Origin: Rufibacter sp. LB8
GTDB lineage: Bacteria; Bacteroidota; Bacteroidia; Cytophagales; Hymenobacteraceae
Assembly (NCBI RefSeq): GCF_014876185.1
Contig: NZ_JADALJ010000001.1
Span: 4,341,001 to 4,405,000, forward strand
DNA: 64,000 bases
Reading direction: 5' to 3'
Part shown: one piece after another, positions 1 through 8,239 of the stretch
Numbering within the stretch: position 1 is the stretch's first letter
How the letters are laid out: the number at the start of each line of letters is the position of its first letter
The notes under the pieces: model-generated
What the model was told of the DNA's origin: nothing
Databases searched by the model: none
The model's input: the letters and a program-made list of their open reading frames with translations, nothing else
Position numbers and translations under genes: made by a program

Positions 1-1520
1 TGGAACCGCAACGCTTCAAAGTTCAAGGCTGCGCTGTTGGGCTTGGCCAGCCGAACCGCCAGGCCCATGTTCTTGGCCAGCGCTTCATAGGGCATCAGTT
101 CCTTGCCATGAATGTGTTTCCGGAAGAACTCCTGCGCGAAGGTTGGGTTTTTGGTATAATCCGCTAAGGCTTGTTCCAGGTCCAGCAGTGAATACGGTTT
201 CTCATTTTTGCCGTGGCGCTCCCAGAGCAGGCGCATGTAATCGTCCAGAGAAAGGTTCTTGAACTGCGTGCGCAAGGTCCAGTCCAGGCCAATGCCAATG
301 GCGCTGCCAAAGGTGTAGTACGAAATATGCGTGTTGTGGCGGTTTACGGGGTCCACCGACCTGGAGGCATCTACAAACGGCGCCTGCATGCTCATCTCCA
401 CCGGCGAGAAATAGTTCTTCCCCGGCGCGAACAGCACATAGCCCACATCACTGGTGAGTTCCTTCAGGAAATCATCTGCCTTGGTCACGCCCGCGCGGTG
501 CATGGCCAGGTCGCCGTAGTAAGAGGTGAAGCCTTCGGCCAGCCACAACTCACCGCTCATGTTGGCATCTGCGAAGTTGTACGGCTCCAGCGTGCGCGGC
601 CTGATGCGCTCCACGTTCCAGGCATGGAAAAACTCATGGCTCACGGTACCCAAATTGCCGGTCATGCCGGTGGCCAAGGGCCGTGAACTGGTCAAAATGG
701 TGGAGTTGCGGTGCTCCATGCCATCGCCGGGCGTGCCGGGCATATAGCAGGCAATAAAGGTGTAAGTACCGAAGTCAAACGAAGGCAATTCCCCAAACAC
801 GGCCTGCTGTTCCTGCACAATTCGCTTGGCTTTGGCGGTGTAGTCGGTCAGTTCAGCATCAGAGCCGTTGTGGTGCAGGGCAATTCTAATGGTTTGGGTT
901 TTGCCGTTTTCAGCGACCTGCCACTCGCGCCATTTCAAATCAGCGAGCTCCGTGGGACTGTCCATTAAATACTGAAAATTGGGTGCCGAAAACGTGAGCG
1001 TGCCGGGTTCTGGCTTGAGTTGCGTGGCGGCGGTCCAGTTACTGCCCGCGGGCGGAAGAAATTTCACTTGCACGGGCGCGTTTTCCATGCTGGGCGAATA
1101 CATGAACGTGGCGGGCGCGTTGAGGTGGGCGTGCGTGGTGTTTACCCCGGCGTAAGTTCCGTCTGGGTGGTCAGCGAAAAGCGTATAGGTCACGGTCACG
1201 GTGCCGTCATGGCCGACCACGTTCCACTGGTGCAGGTTGGGGCGGGAAATCACCAAGTTTCGGCCTTGGCCGTCCACCGCTTTTACATTGTACACGTTCT
1301 TCGCGAATTCATGCAGGGCATAACGGCCGGGCGAGGAGCGGGCCATGCGCACTTCCAGGGTAGGTGACTGTACGTTTTTGAAGGTGGCCTCCACGGTGGC
1401 TTCACGGTGGGCGGCGTTCTCAAAAGACACCTGGTACGCCACCGACTGCTGCGCCACCGCCGTCGGAACAGTGAAAGAAAAAAACGCGGCAGCCAGCGCC
1501 ACGCAGAATGCTTGTTTCAT
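1..1520 (-). CDS. M61 family metallopeptidase, C-terminus beyond window
   Basis: The open frame runs leftward from an ATG (complement of 1518-1520) to the window edge without a stop, so about 506 residues are visible and the C-terminal part, where this family usually has a PDZ domain, is missing. The protein starts with a signal peptide ending near AVAQQ. An HEFFHAW zinc motif lies near residue 295 (about 617-643), followed by LAEGFTSYYGD, which supplies the third zinc ligand of a gluzincin. This matches the M61 (glycyl aminopeptidase) family, a periplasmic or exported metalloprotease. The + strand frames over this stretch are shadows. Confidence 0.9.
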   Translation of the reverse strand, partial: MKQAFCVALAAAFFSFTVPTAVAQQSVAYQVSFENAAHREATVEATFKNVQSPTLEVRMARSSPGRYALHEFAKNVYNVKAVDGQGRNLVISRPNLHQWNVVGHDGTVTVTYTLFADHPDGTYAGVNTTHAHLNAPATFMYSPSMENAPVQVKFLPPAGSNWTAATQLKPEPGTLTFSAPNFQYLMDSPTELADLKWREWQVAENGKTQTIRIALHHNGSDAELTDYTAKAKRIVQEQQAVFGELPSFDFGTYTFIACYMPGTPGDGMEHRNSTILTSSRPLATGMTGNLGTVSHEFFHAWNVERIRPRTLEPYNFADANMSGELWLAEGFTSYYGDLAMHRAGVTKADDFLKELTSDVGYVLFAPGKNYFSPVEMSMQAPFVDASRSVDPVNRHNTHISYYTFGSAIGIGLDWTLRTQFKNLSLDDYMRLLWERHGKNEKPYSLLDLEQALADYTKNPTFAQEFFRKHIHGKELMPYEALAKNMGLAVRLAKPNSAALNFEALRF

Positions 1521-1598
1521 AAGTGAGGGATTTTCAGGGGGACAAGATACGCAAGAACCAGAATTTTTTGGCATAGTCCCTTGGAGGGTTCTGGAACC

Positions 1599-2273
1599 TT
1601 AACTTTTAGAGTGTTCTGGCCCATTGGACTTCTGCCAAACCTGGGTTTTGATGAATGAACCATAAAACAGCGCCTCCTGCCTCATTTGGTAGGTCAATTC
1701 CTCAAAATAGGGGTTTGACTCTGTAAGCGTGCTGGCCGAAATACCGCTCACGCGCCTGAAAAACCGGTACATGGCCCACAACAGCGGTTGCTGCCATGCT
1801 TTTTTCAACCGTGATGACGAAAACAAATGAAAATCTGTGTGCACCCAAAGTCCGCCCGGTAACAGCGCTTCGTCTAAATTTTGCACCATGATTTTCACTT
1901 CGGGTTCAGTGAATAAATCCAGCACGAAGGGCGTGAGCACAACATCAAACTTCTCCTCCGGCGTAAGATGTTGCTCAGTTCCTTTCCTGAATTCTACTAG
2001 TGATGTAAACCCTGTGGCTTTTAGGTTCTCCTTCGCTTGGGCAAGCATCTTCCCCGACGGTTCCAAATAGAGCACGTGTCCTGGTTTCCCCTTTGTAAAC
2101 AATTCCTGAAGAATCCAGCCGCTGCCGCCGCCCAATATCAACACGCTGGCACCAGCCGGAATCAAGTTCAGGAAAGAAGCCTGCGCCCTTCGCTGCGCTT
2201 TCCCGAAGACCAATTGTGCCAGTGCATCATACACGGGGGCAATGGCATCAAAATTAGGAATTGGCGAAGGCAT
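1599..2273 (-). CDS. Class I SAM-dependent methyltransferase
   Basis: Encodes 224 residues from the ATG at 2273. It has a glycine-rich SAM-binding motif I (VLILGGGSGWIL), an acidic YLEPS strand for motif II, and KFDVVLTPFVLDLF after the central fold, as in small-molecule methyltransferases of the UbiE/COQ5-like type. The substrate cannot be told. An in-frame ATG 48 bp upstream (2321) would add residues encoded by the right arm of a dispersed palindromic repeat (2291-2331), so the start at MPSPIPNF is preferred. It lies downstream of the M61 start in the same direction, with about 80 bp between the genes. Confidence 0.8.
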   Translation of the reverse strand: MPSPIPNFDAIAPVYDALAQLVFGKAQRRAQASFLNLIPAGASVLILGGGSGWILQELFTKGKPGHVLYLEPSGKMLAQAKENLKATGFTSLVEFRKGTEQHLTPEEKFDVVLTPFVLDLFTEPEVKIMVQNLDEALLPGGLWVHTDFHLFSSSRLKKAWQQPLLWAMYRFFRRVSGISASTLTESNPYFEELTYQMRQEALFYGSFIKTQVWQKSNGPEHSKS

Positions 2274-2290
2274 GGTCGGGTAGAAGGCTG

Positions 2291-2331
2291 GTTTGGGCGC
2301 TGTTTCCAAAATTGAGCCCAAAAACGGAAAT
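2291..2331. repeat. Dispersed palindrome PAL1, copy 1 (degenerate)
   Basis: Degenerate copy of the window-wide palindrome. The right arm reads TTGAGCCCAAAAACGGAAA and the left arm is eroded. It sits just upstream of the methyltransferase start and generates a spurious N-terminal extension of that gene. Confidence 0.75.
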
Positions 2332-2386
2332 TTGAAAGTGCGGGAGGAAAGTATAGGATGGAAATGTTGTGATTTAGCGGTGTGTG

Positions 2387-2491
2387 ACCCACCCCAACCC
2401 CTCCCAGGAGGGGAGCAGCTGCACCAGTTTTTAAAGCGACTCTATCTTTTTGGCGTTTAATTCCCCTCCTGGGAGGGGTAGGGGTGGGTTC
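2387..2491. mobile_element. MITE-like element with CCCACCCC...CCCCTCC terminal inverted repeats
   Basis: The 105-bp element has terminal inverted arms of about 29 bp: 2387-2415 (beginning GACCCACCCCAACCCC) and 2461-2491 (ending GGGGTAGGGGTGGGTT). The core is about 45 bp and non-coding. Each arm also carries an internal palindrome CCCCTCC...GGAGGGG. A 106-bp element with the same arms but an unrelated core lies at 51842-51947. There is no transposase nearby. Confidence 0.65.
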
Positions 2492-2549
2492 AACTATTTT
2501 GGATCAACTACAAAAAGTAGCCACCTTATAAATCGACCTAAATCAAAAT

Positions 2550-2601
2550 TCATTCATTCACTCACTCATTCACTCATCCAATCACTCACTCACTCACTCA
2601 A
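2550..2601. repeat. Tetranucleotide tandem repeat (CATT/TCAC)n
   Basis: About 52 bp made of CATT and CACT units, ending in four uninterrupted TCAC repeats, directly after the stop codon of the CinA-like gene. It is non-coding. Confidence 0.8.
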
Positions 2602-2604
2602 CAC

Positions 2605-3099
2605 TTACCCGTGCTGGAAATGACGGTCCACGGTGGCTTCCAGTTTGGCGAAGATAAAGTCTATGGCCTGGTCGCGCATTTTTCGGGCATCGCCTTTAAA
2701 GACCTGGCGGTATTCTTCTACGCGGTCCTCAAAAAAGATGGAGACAAAGGTAGTGCCAATGGGTTTTTCGGGGTTTTCTGAGCCGCCTTGCCCAAACAGG
2801 CCGGTCACGGCAATGCTCACGTTGGCTTTGAGGAGTTTGTGCAGACCCAGCACCATCTCATTGGTGACCTGCTGGCTTTCGGCGGTGTAGAGCTTAAGGG
2901 TGTCGGTTTTTACGCCCAGAATCTTGTTTTTGGCCCGTTCATGATAGGTGACCACGCTGCCCAGAAACACGTCTGAAGAGCCAGTGGCCTCGCTCATGGT
3001 GGCAGCCAGGCTGCCGCCGGTGCAGCTTTCGGCAAAGGCCAGGGTGAGGTCTTTGTCTTTGAGTTTCATGATCAGCTGCGTCAGTTCCTCTGGTTTCAT
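2605..3099 (-). CDS. pncC: CinA family protein (nicotinamide-nucleotide amidohydrolase domain)
   Basis: The 164 residues match the stand-alone CinA C-terminal domain. Near the N-terminus is the signature LAFAESCTGGSLAATMSE, whose serine and neighbouring residues form the amidase site. Further motifs are FLGSVVTYHERAKNKILGV and AVTGLFGQGG. Family members hydrolyse NMN to nicotinate mononucleotide in pyridine nucleotide recycling. The protein is cytosolic, with no signal peptide. The N-terminal molybdopterin-binding domain of full-length CinA is absent, as is normal for PncC. The stop codon abuts a tandem repeat, and the gene is divergent from the PAP2 gene at 3255. Confidence 0.88.
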   Translation of the reverse strand: MKPEELTQLIMKLKDKDLTLAFAESCTGGSLAATMSEATGSSDVFLGSVVTYHERAKNKILGVKTDTLKLYTAESQQVTNEMVLGLHKLLKANVSIAVTGLFGQGGSENPEKPIGTTFVSIFFEDRVEEYRQVFKGDARKMRDQAIDFIFAKLEATVDRHFQHG

Positions 3100-3193
3100 A
3101 GCGTATTTAGTGGCCCATGGGGTGTACTGTTTTTGACTTGGCTAAGTTGCCACTTAACACCCGGCCCGTTTCTACGTACGCTTGTAGACGAAA

Positions 3194-3240
3194 TTTCCGT
3201 TTTTGGCCCCGTTTCCAGAAATGAGCCCCAAAACAGAAAC
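3194..3240. repeat. Dispersed palindrome PAL1, copy 2
   Basis: Lies between the divergent pncC and PAP2 genes. The arms read CCGTTTTTGGCCCCGTTTC and GAAATGAGCCCCAAAAC. It ends 14 bp before the PAP2 start codon. Confidence 0.9.
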
Positions 3241-3254
3241 CCGACCCATTCTCT

Positions 3255-3977
3255 ATGAAAAAAGCGATAAGAAAATTTGTGGCGTCCACGGCGCTCTTCA
3301 CCGTGGAGCTGGTGGTGATCTGGAGCGTGTTCATCTTGTGCCTCATGCTTTTTTTCTGGCTGGCCAAGGAAGTGCTGCCGGGCCGCGAGCTGGGCTTTGA
3401 CTCCCGCGCCTTTGCCTGGGCAGACGCCCGCAACACCCCCGAGCTCACCGAGTTTATCAAGAGCATCACTTTTCTGGCCTCGCGCCATTTTATCTCGGGG
3501 GCCGGTCTCATGCTTATTGCCTATTTCCTGTTCGTGAAAAAGCACAAGTGGTACTCGCTCAAAGTACCGGTGATTGCCCTTGGCAGCATCTCCTTGAACC
3601 TTATGCTCAAGTACCTGTTCAACCGGCCCAGGCCGCTGGTGCCGCATCTGGTGGAGAGTTACGGGCTCAGTTTCCCCAGCGGGCACGCCATGATCAGCGC
3701 CTCGTTTTACGGCCTGCTCATTTACCTTGTCTGGAAAAATGTCAAGAACCCACCCTTGAAATTTCTGCTCATTGTGCTGCTCTCGTTGCTCATCATGTTC
3801 ATTGGGTTCAGCCGCGTGTACTTACACGTACATTACGCCACAGATGTAGTGGCCGGGTTAGCGGCGGGCCTAGGCTGGGTGATTCTGGCCGTTTTCATGC
3901 TCAACCGTATGGAAAAATTCTCTAAGCAAAATCTCAATCCTATTGTAAAAGAAGGACTTCCGGAAACTGCCGCATAA
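3255..3977 (+). CDS. PAP2 family membrane phosphatase (paralogue 1)
   Basis: A 240-residue integral membrane protein with about six hydrophobic segments. All three PAP2 catalytic motifs are present: KYLFNRPRP (motif 1, about 117-125), SFPSGHAM (motif 2, with the catalytic His) and SRVYLHVHYATDV (motif 3, with the nucleophile-assisting His and Asp). Family members dephosphorylate lipid phosphates such as undecaprenyl diphosphate or phosphatidate at the outer face of the inner membrane. The exact substrate is not evident. A paralogue with the same layout is encoded at 4975, on the other side of the tRNA-Leu and GAF genes. Confidence 0.9.
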   Translation: MKKAIRKFVASTALFTVELVVIWSVFILCLMLFFWLAKEVLPGRELGFDSRAFAWADARNTPELTEFIKSITFLASRHFISGAGLMLIAYFLFVKKHKWYSLKVPVIALGSISLNLMLKYLFNRPRPLVPHLVESYGLSFPSGHAMISASFYGLLIYLVWKNVKNPPLKFLLIVLLSLLIMFIGFSRVYLHVHYATDVVAGLAAGLGWVILAVFMLNRMEKFSKQNLNPIVKEGLPETAA

Positions 3978-4025
3978 ATTTTTCTGAATTTGCCTTTTAC
4001 CCTATGGCGAATTCTAAAAAAGTAG

Positions 4026-4033
4026 TAGTTTTG
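4026..4033 (+). promoter_or_regulatory. Bacteroidota -7 element TAGTTTTG of tRNA-Leu
   Basis: TAGTTTTG fits TAnnTTTG and lies 27 bp before the mature tRNA 5' end. No well-spaced -33 TTG was found. Confidence 0.5.
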
Positions 4034-4060
4034 TGCTCCCAATAGCAATAAAGGGATTTT

Positions 4061-4142
4061 GCGCTGGTGGCGAAATTGGTAGACGCACTGTCTTCAGGTG
4101 GCAGCGCCTTCGGGTGTGGGAGTTCGAGTCTCCCCCAGCGCA
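4061..4142 (+). tRNA. tRNA-Leu (anticodon CAG)
   Basis: Folds as a class II tRNA. The acceptor stem is GCGCTGG/CCAGCGC with discriminator A. The anticodon stem CTGTC/GGCAG holds the loop TTCAGGT, giving anticodon CAG for leucine CUG codons. The long variable arm follows, and the T arm is GGGAG-TTCGAGT-CTCCC. The 3' CCA is not encoded. A rho-independent terminator follows within 10 bp, so the gene is a single transcription unit. Confidence 0.97.
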
Positions 4143-4150
4143 CAGAATAG

Positions 4151-4184
4151 AAAATCCGGTCTTTTTTAAGGCCGGATTTTTTTA
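4151..4184 (+). terminator. Terminator after tRNA-Leu
   Basis: Stem AAAATCCGG / CCGGATTTT with loop TCTTTTTTAAGG region, followed by a T run. Confidence 0.85.
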
Positions 4185-4260
4185 GTTTAGCCCACTTTCT
4201 CAATTGTTGCCCGTAAACAACACCTGAAAGTTTGTAACATTACCCCCACTAGTACCGCCC

Positions 4261-4755
4261 ATGGTTCATTTCCAGGAAGACGAAGAGCACTTGAAAAGTG
4301 ATTTTATGAATTTCAGCCAATTGCTGGACAGCCAGGGACTGGAAGGGGCCTTGGGGTTTCTCAATAGCAGAACGCCGCACCGGTTTACCGGCATTTACCA
4401 GTACAGCGGTGAGGTGCTGGCCAATCTGGCTTTGTTTGACGGCGTGGTGGGTGGTCTGGTGAAAGGCGATGACTTTCCCATGGAAACCACCTATTGTGCG
4501 CTGGTGCAGCACCAGCCCAGCAAAACCATGGAATTCCATGACATCACCACCGAAGACCGCTTGACAAGAAATGAGAAATCGCCGGTAGTCTCTTATTGTG
4601 GCGTTTTGATCTCTGATGAACAAGGGCAACCCTTCGGGACGCTGTGCCATTTTGATGTAAACCGTTGCCAGGAGCGGGTATCTGATATTCCGTTGCTGCA
4701 GAAAGCTGCCCAGTTGCTTTACCGGTACTTTGTTTCTCAGGAATCTTCCAGATAG
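4261..4755 (+). CDS. GAF domain-containing protein
   Basis: A 164-residue soluble protein that is essentially one GAF domain. The centre contains ETTYCALVQHQPSKTMEFHD and the end of the fold reads YCGVLISDEQGQPFGTLCHFD, a typical final GAF strand pair where small molecules or tetrapyrroles bind. There is no output domain, so it may act as a stand-alone sensor or redox protein. It lies between the tRNA-Leu and the second PAP2 gene and has its own terminator. Confidence 0.75.
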   Translation: MVHFQEDEEHLKSDFMNFSQLLDSQGLEGALGFLNSRTPHRFTGIYQYSGEVLANLALFDGVVGGLVKGDDFPMETTYCALVQHQPSKTMEFHDITTEDRLTRNEKSPVVSYCGVLISDEQGQPFGTLCHFDVNRCQERVSDIPLLQKAAQLLYRYFVSQESSR

Positions 4756-4784
4756 CATCTGGGGTTGAGATTTACATGCGAAGG

Positions 4785-4814
4785 AAGCCGGTCTCTCAAA
4801 AGGCCGGTTTTTTA
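4785..4814 (+). terminator. Terminator after GAF gene
   Basis: Stem AAGCCGG / CCGGTTTTTT, with loop TCTCTCAAAAGG region and T run. Confidence 0.85.
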
Positions 4815-4883
4815 TTTCCGGTCCTGCGCGCGGTCACCTTTACTTGATTGCCTGGGGCGAGCTTCTTTATTGGCGGCTGTACA

Positions 4884-4930
4884 ATTTCCGTTTTCGGCCT
4901 CGTTTTCAGAAATGAGCCCCAAAACGCAAT
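4884..4930. repeat. Dispersed palindrome PAL1, copy 3
   Basis: The arms read CCGTTTTCGGCCTCGTTTTC and GAAATGAGCCCCAAAACG. It lies 44 bp upstream of the second PAP2 gene. Confidence 0.9.
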
Positions 4931-4974
4931 TGTGCGTATAAGCCACTTGTTTTACTAAACGCCCGTACTGCCTT

Positions 4975-5685
4975 ATGCAAGACCTCACGCCGCAACAGCA
5001 ACAGACCGCCCGCCGGACCGGTGCGTTTCTGGCCACGCTGTCTTTGCAGATGATTCTGTTATGGGTGCTGTTTGTGGGCTCTGTGCTGCTCTTTTTCTGG
5101 ATGACCACCGTGGTGTTTGTGGCGCAGGAAAAAGCCCTGGACCAAGAAGCCTTTCAACTGGCCAAGGAATACACCAACCCCCAGATGACCCGGTTCATGT
5201 TCTTCGTGACGTTTTTTGGGTCCAAGAATTTCCTGATTTTTGGGTCGTTGGCGTTGGCGGCCGTGTTTCTCATTTTTAAGCGCTGGCGATTCTATTCCAT
5301 CAAGATCATTGCCATTGCCGCCACCACCACGCTGTTCAACCAAACCATGAAACTGTTTTTCTCCCGGCCAAGGCCTGCAACGGCGTTGATTGAGCAGAAC
5401 GGCCTCAGTTTCCCCAGCGGCCACGCCATGATTGGCGGCGCGTTCTGGGGGCTTTTGGTGTACCTGGTCTGGACCAATGTGCGGCCCCTGTGGCTGCGCT
5501 GGGTGATCAGCGGGGTACTGGCCATCTGGATTTTCCTCATCGGCTTCAGCCGCGTGTATTTGAACGTGCACTACGCCTCAGATGTGCTGGCGGGCTGGGC
5601 GGCGGGCTTTTTCTGGCTGGTGATAGCCCTGTACCTGCTCAAAAAATGGCAGGAGAAACTGGGCCGTAAGGTGAGCCGCTGGTAA
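4975..5685 (+). CDS. PAP2 family membrane phosphatase (paralogue 2)
   Basis: The 236 residues share the membrane layout and motif order of the gene at 3255: KLFFSRPRP, SFPSGHAM and SRVYLNVHYASDV. The stretch before motif 1 also matches its paralogue (EYTNPQMTRFMFFVTFFGS against NTPELTEFIKSITFLAS). This points to a local duplication later separated by, or around, the tRNA-Leu and GAF genes. It is predicted to be a lipid-phosphate or undecaprenyl-pyrophosphate phosphatase of the inner membrane. Confidence 0.9.
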   Translation: MQDLTPQQQQTARRTGAFLATLSLQMILLWVLFVGSVLLFFWMTTVVFVAQEKALDQEAFQLAKEYTNPQMTRFMFFVTFFGSKNFLIFGSLALAAVFLIFKRWRFYSIKIIAIAATTTLFNQTMKLFFSRPRPATALIEQNGLSFPSGHAMIGGAFWGLLVYLVWTNVRPLWLRWVISGVLAIWIFLIGFSRVYLNVHYASDVLAGWAAGFFWLVIALYLLKKWQEKLGRKVSRW

Positions 5686-5805
5686 ACACTTGCTTTCTGG
5701 TGCAGACCCAAGGTGCTATTTTGTGGTTTTGTGGAGAAAAATGACAATTTTTACAACCGCAAGTACGCCTTGTTCTAACCAAGACTTCGCTTAACAAGAC
5801 ACCAT

Positions 5806-6999
5806 ATGATTATTACACCCAGAGTACGCGGCTTTATCTGCCTGACCTCGCACCCAGAAGGCTGTGCCCAGAACGTGCAGAACCAAATCAACTACGTGAA
5901 ATCAAAAGGCACCATTGACGGCCCCAAGAAAGTGCTGGTCATTGGCGCCTCTACCGGTTTTGGTTTGGCCTCCCGCATCACCGCCGCTTTTGGTTCAAAC
6001 GCGGCCACCTTGGGCGTGTTCTTTGAGAAACCGTCGGCGGCCGGTAAGCCTGGTTCCCCGGGCTGGTACAACTCTGCCGCCTTTGAGAAAGAAGCCCACG
6101 CCGCGGGCCTGTACGCCAAAAGCATTAACGGCGACGCTTTTTCAGACGAAATAAAACGCCAGACCCTGGACGTGATCAAAGCAGATTTGGGGCAGGTGGA
6201 TCTGGTGATTTACAGCCTGGCATCGCCGCGCCGCACCAATCCTAAAACTGCAACCACGCATAATTCGGTGCTAAAGCCCATTGGCCAGACGTTCTCTAAC
6301 AAGACTGTGGACTTCCATACCGGCAATGTGACCGAGGTTTCTATTTCCCCGGCCACTGAGGAAGACATTGAGAACACCGTAGCCGTAATGGGCGGCGAAG
6401 ACTGGGAATTCTGGATAGATGCCTTAAAAGAAGAAGGTCTCTTGGCCGAAGGCGCGACCACCGTGGCGTATTCTTACATAGGGCCAGCTTTGACCGAGCC
6501 GGTTTACCGCAAAGGCACCATTGGTCGGGCCAAAGACCACCTGGAGGCCACCGCCTTCACCATCACCGACAAACTGAGAGACCTAAACGGCAAAGCCTAC
6601 GTGAGTGTGAACAAAGCTTTGGTGACGCAGGCCAGCTCCGCTATTCCTGTGATTCCCTTGTACATTTCCTTGCTCTACAAAGTGATGAAAGCCAAAGGAA
6701 TTCATGAAGGCACCATTGAGCAGATTCAGCGCCTGTACCAGGAACGCCTGTTCACCAACTCAGAAGTGCCCGTGGACGAGAAAGGCCGCATACGCATTGA
6801 CGATTGGGAAATGCGCGACGACGTGCAAGCCGAAGTAGCCGCCCTCTGGGAGCAAGCCACCACCGAAAACCTGCAGGAAATTGGTGATTTGGCCGGTTAT
6901 CGCAAAGACTTCTTCAACCTGTTCGGGTTTGAGGTAGAAGGCGTGGACTATGAGAAAGACGTGAACGAAGTGGTAGAAGTGCCGGGCTTGGTAAGCTAA
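5806..6999 (+). CDS. fabV: Enoyl-[ACP] reductase FabV (trans-2-enoyl-CoA reductase family)
   Basis: The 397-residue length is typical for FabV. It begins IITPRVRGFICLTSHPEGC, then KKVLVIGASTGFGLASRIT (NADH-binding glycine motif). Next come DLVIYSLASPRRTNP and SYIGPALTEPVYRKGTIGRAK, which holds the Tyr-x8-Lys catalytic pair of this subfamily. It reduces the enoyl thioester in the last step of fatty acid elongation. FabV enzymes are generally less sensitive to triclosan than FabI (known for the family). It forms a single-gene unit ended by a strong hairpin. Confidence 0.95.
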   Translation: MIITPRVRGFICLTSHPEGCAQNVQNQINYVKSKGTIDGPKKVLVIGASTGFGLASRITAAFGSNAATLGVFFEKPSAAGKPGSPGWYNSAAFEKEAHAAGLYAKSINGDAFSDEIKRQTLDVIKADLGQVDLVIYSLASPRRTNPKTATTHNSVLKPIGQTFSNKTVDFHTGNVTEVSISPATEEDIENTVAVMGGEDWEFWIDALKEEGLLAEGATTVAYSYIGPALTEPVYRKGTIGRAKDHLEATAFTITDKLRDLNGKAYVSVNKALVTQASSAIPVIPLYISLLYKVMKAKGIHEGTIEQIQRLYQERLFTNSEVPVDEKGRIRIDDWEMRDDVQAEVAALWEQATTENLQEIGDLAGYRKDFFNLFGFEVEGVDYEKDVNEVVEVPGLVS

Positions 7000-7030
7000 A
7001 ACTCGGTTTTTCTCTTGTAAAGATTAACGC

Positions 7031-7067
7031 AAAGACCCGATTACACGTGAGTGGTGTCGGGTCTTTT
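7031..7067 (+). terminator. Terminator after fabV
   Basis: Stem AAAGACCCGA / TCGGGTCTTT, followed by TT. It lies between fabV and the DUF1801 gene, so a start for the latter inside it (7047) is unlikely. Confidence 0.85.
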
Positions 7068-7094
7068 TCGTTCATTTGTTTTTTTACACGAACT

Positions 7095-7439
7095 ATGCTG
7101 AAAGCAATTGATGCGTATTTTCTGGCTTTAGAGGAACCTACCAGAGGCTGCCTTCAATTTCTGCGTGCGTATCTGTTGGCACAGGACAGCCAGATCACCG
7201 AAGCTTTTAAACACGGTGTGCCCTTCTTCTACTACAAAGGCAAATCGTTCTGCTATTTCTGGTGGCACAAAAAACGGCAACAACCTTATATTGGGTTTAT
7301 ACGGGGCGCTCACCTGCACAACCCACTGCTGTTGCAGGAGAAACGCACGCAGATCAAAATTTTGCTTTTGAACCCAGAAGAAGATTTACCTATGGATTCT
7401 ATTGAGGAGTTGTTAGAAGAAGCGAAGGCGTTGTATTAG
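7095..7439 (+). CDS. DUF1801 domain-containing protein
   Basis: A 114-residue soluble protein starting MLKAIDAYFLALEEPTRG. The features FLRAYLLAQDSQITEAFKHGVPFFYYKGKSFCYFW and QPYIGFIRG fit the DUF1801/YdhG-like fold (iron-chaperone frataxin-like in structure; function not established). A longer in-frame start at 7047 lies inside the fabV terminator, so 7095 is used. Confidence 0.75.
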   Translation: MLKAIDAYFLALEEPTRGCLQFLRAYLLAQDSQITEAFKHGVPFFYYKGKSFCYFWWHKKRQQPYIGFIRGAHLHNPLLLQEKRTQIKILLLNPEEDLPMDSIEELLEEAKALY

Positions 7440-7499
7440 TGAAAGAGTAGGGGTTTTGTAGGACTGTTAACTTCGATGTAAAATCTTTTACAAGTTTAG

Positions 7500-7568
7500 A
7501 TTCATGCAATTGTGTAATCGACGCCGGAGGCCGTTGGCCGAAGCATGGCTTATGCACATTGTTATGGG
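7500..7568 (-). repeat. attC-like imperfect palindrome A
   Basis: On the minus strand it begins CCCATAAC, which contains the TAA stop of the adjacent lipoprotein gene, and continues through a GCCATGCTTCGGC ... ACGGCCTC core to TTACACAATTG. Site B (8240-8308) aligns over its whole length in the same orientation. Each site lies directly downstream of a minus-strand gene, as integron attC sites do. The far boundary lacks an obvious GTTRRRY. Confidence 0.5.
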
Positions 7569-8227
7569 TTTGTTTTTGTTTCAGTTCTTTTCTCTTTGTC
7601 CATTAGAATTTTCCCATTCCCCTGAACTTTACCGCTCTTTCTAATAACTATCAACTCTCCGCTGTTGGGGATGGGATTACCAAGTGTGTCACAATAATAT
7701 CCGTATCGGATGCTATCTACGCTGAGGACAGAAAAGTCTTTCTTTATTATTCCTGTCATTGTACATTCCACCAAGCCGCAATCTGAGCCACATGCGCCAT
7801 TTAAAAGGTCTTCTTGTCCTATGAGTTTTCCTTGCTTGGTATAAGTCGCTAAAACGGGGTAATGTTCTGAGGCTGGATGAAGGAAAACTAATGCGTAGAA
7901 ATTGGAAGTGTCCGAGAGCATTCCTAAACAATAAGTTTCATCGAAGAATTCTGTTTTCGCAAACAAAGTATCAATCGAGTTCTTATCTAGTTTTTGCAAG
8001 CCATTGTAGTCTGCACTCATATCGCTGGTTTCCCTGAAAACGTATGGTAGTTCAATAGTGCTGAACTTCTTTAAGAATTTTCTAAAGAGTTCTGAATTTT
8101 CCGTTGAAGTAAGTTTTGAATCTGTATGGTCTGTTTTTGTTTCAATTGATAGTATGTTTTTATCATTATCGCTTCTGCTACAAGATGCAGTTACCATAAG
8201 TAAAAGGACATATATTATTTTTTTCAT
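7562..8227 (-). CDS. Hypothetical lipoprotein (possible gene cassette)
   Basis: The 221 residues begin MKKIIYVLLLMVTASCSRS, a type II signal peptide with lipobox TASC, so it should be an outer- or inner-membrane lipoprotein. The mature part has no family I recognise. It contains FYALVFLHPASEHYPVLATYTKQGKLI and CGSDCGLVECTMTGI, suggesting a small beta-rich domain with a cysteine cluster. It is AT-richer than its neighbours. Its stop codon lies inside the attC-like site A, and its start is 12 bp past site B. Confidence 0.7.
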   Translation of the reverse strand: MKKIIYVLLLMVTASCSRSDNDKNILSIETKTDHTDSKLTSTENSELFRKFLKKFSTIELPYVFRETSDMSADYNGLQKLDKNSIDTLFAKTEFFDETYCLGMLSDTSNFYALVFLHPASEHYPVLATYTKQGKLIGQEDLLNGACGSDCGLVECTMTGIIKKDFSVLSVDSIRYGYYCDTLGNPIPNSGELIVIRKSGKVQGNGKILMDKEKRTETKTNP

Positions 8228-8239
8228 TTTTATAAATTA

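Noticed and set aside
213-1602. Several + strand open frames at the left edge
   Set aside because: They are shadows of the minus-strand M61 peptidase, whose frame is open to the window edge and carries HEFFH and signal-peptide features.
3548-3925. Alternative frames inside PAP2, fabV, ruvB, SusC and other genes
   Set aside because: They overlap genes with clear family motifs and show no recognisable protein features of their own.
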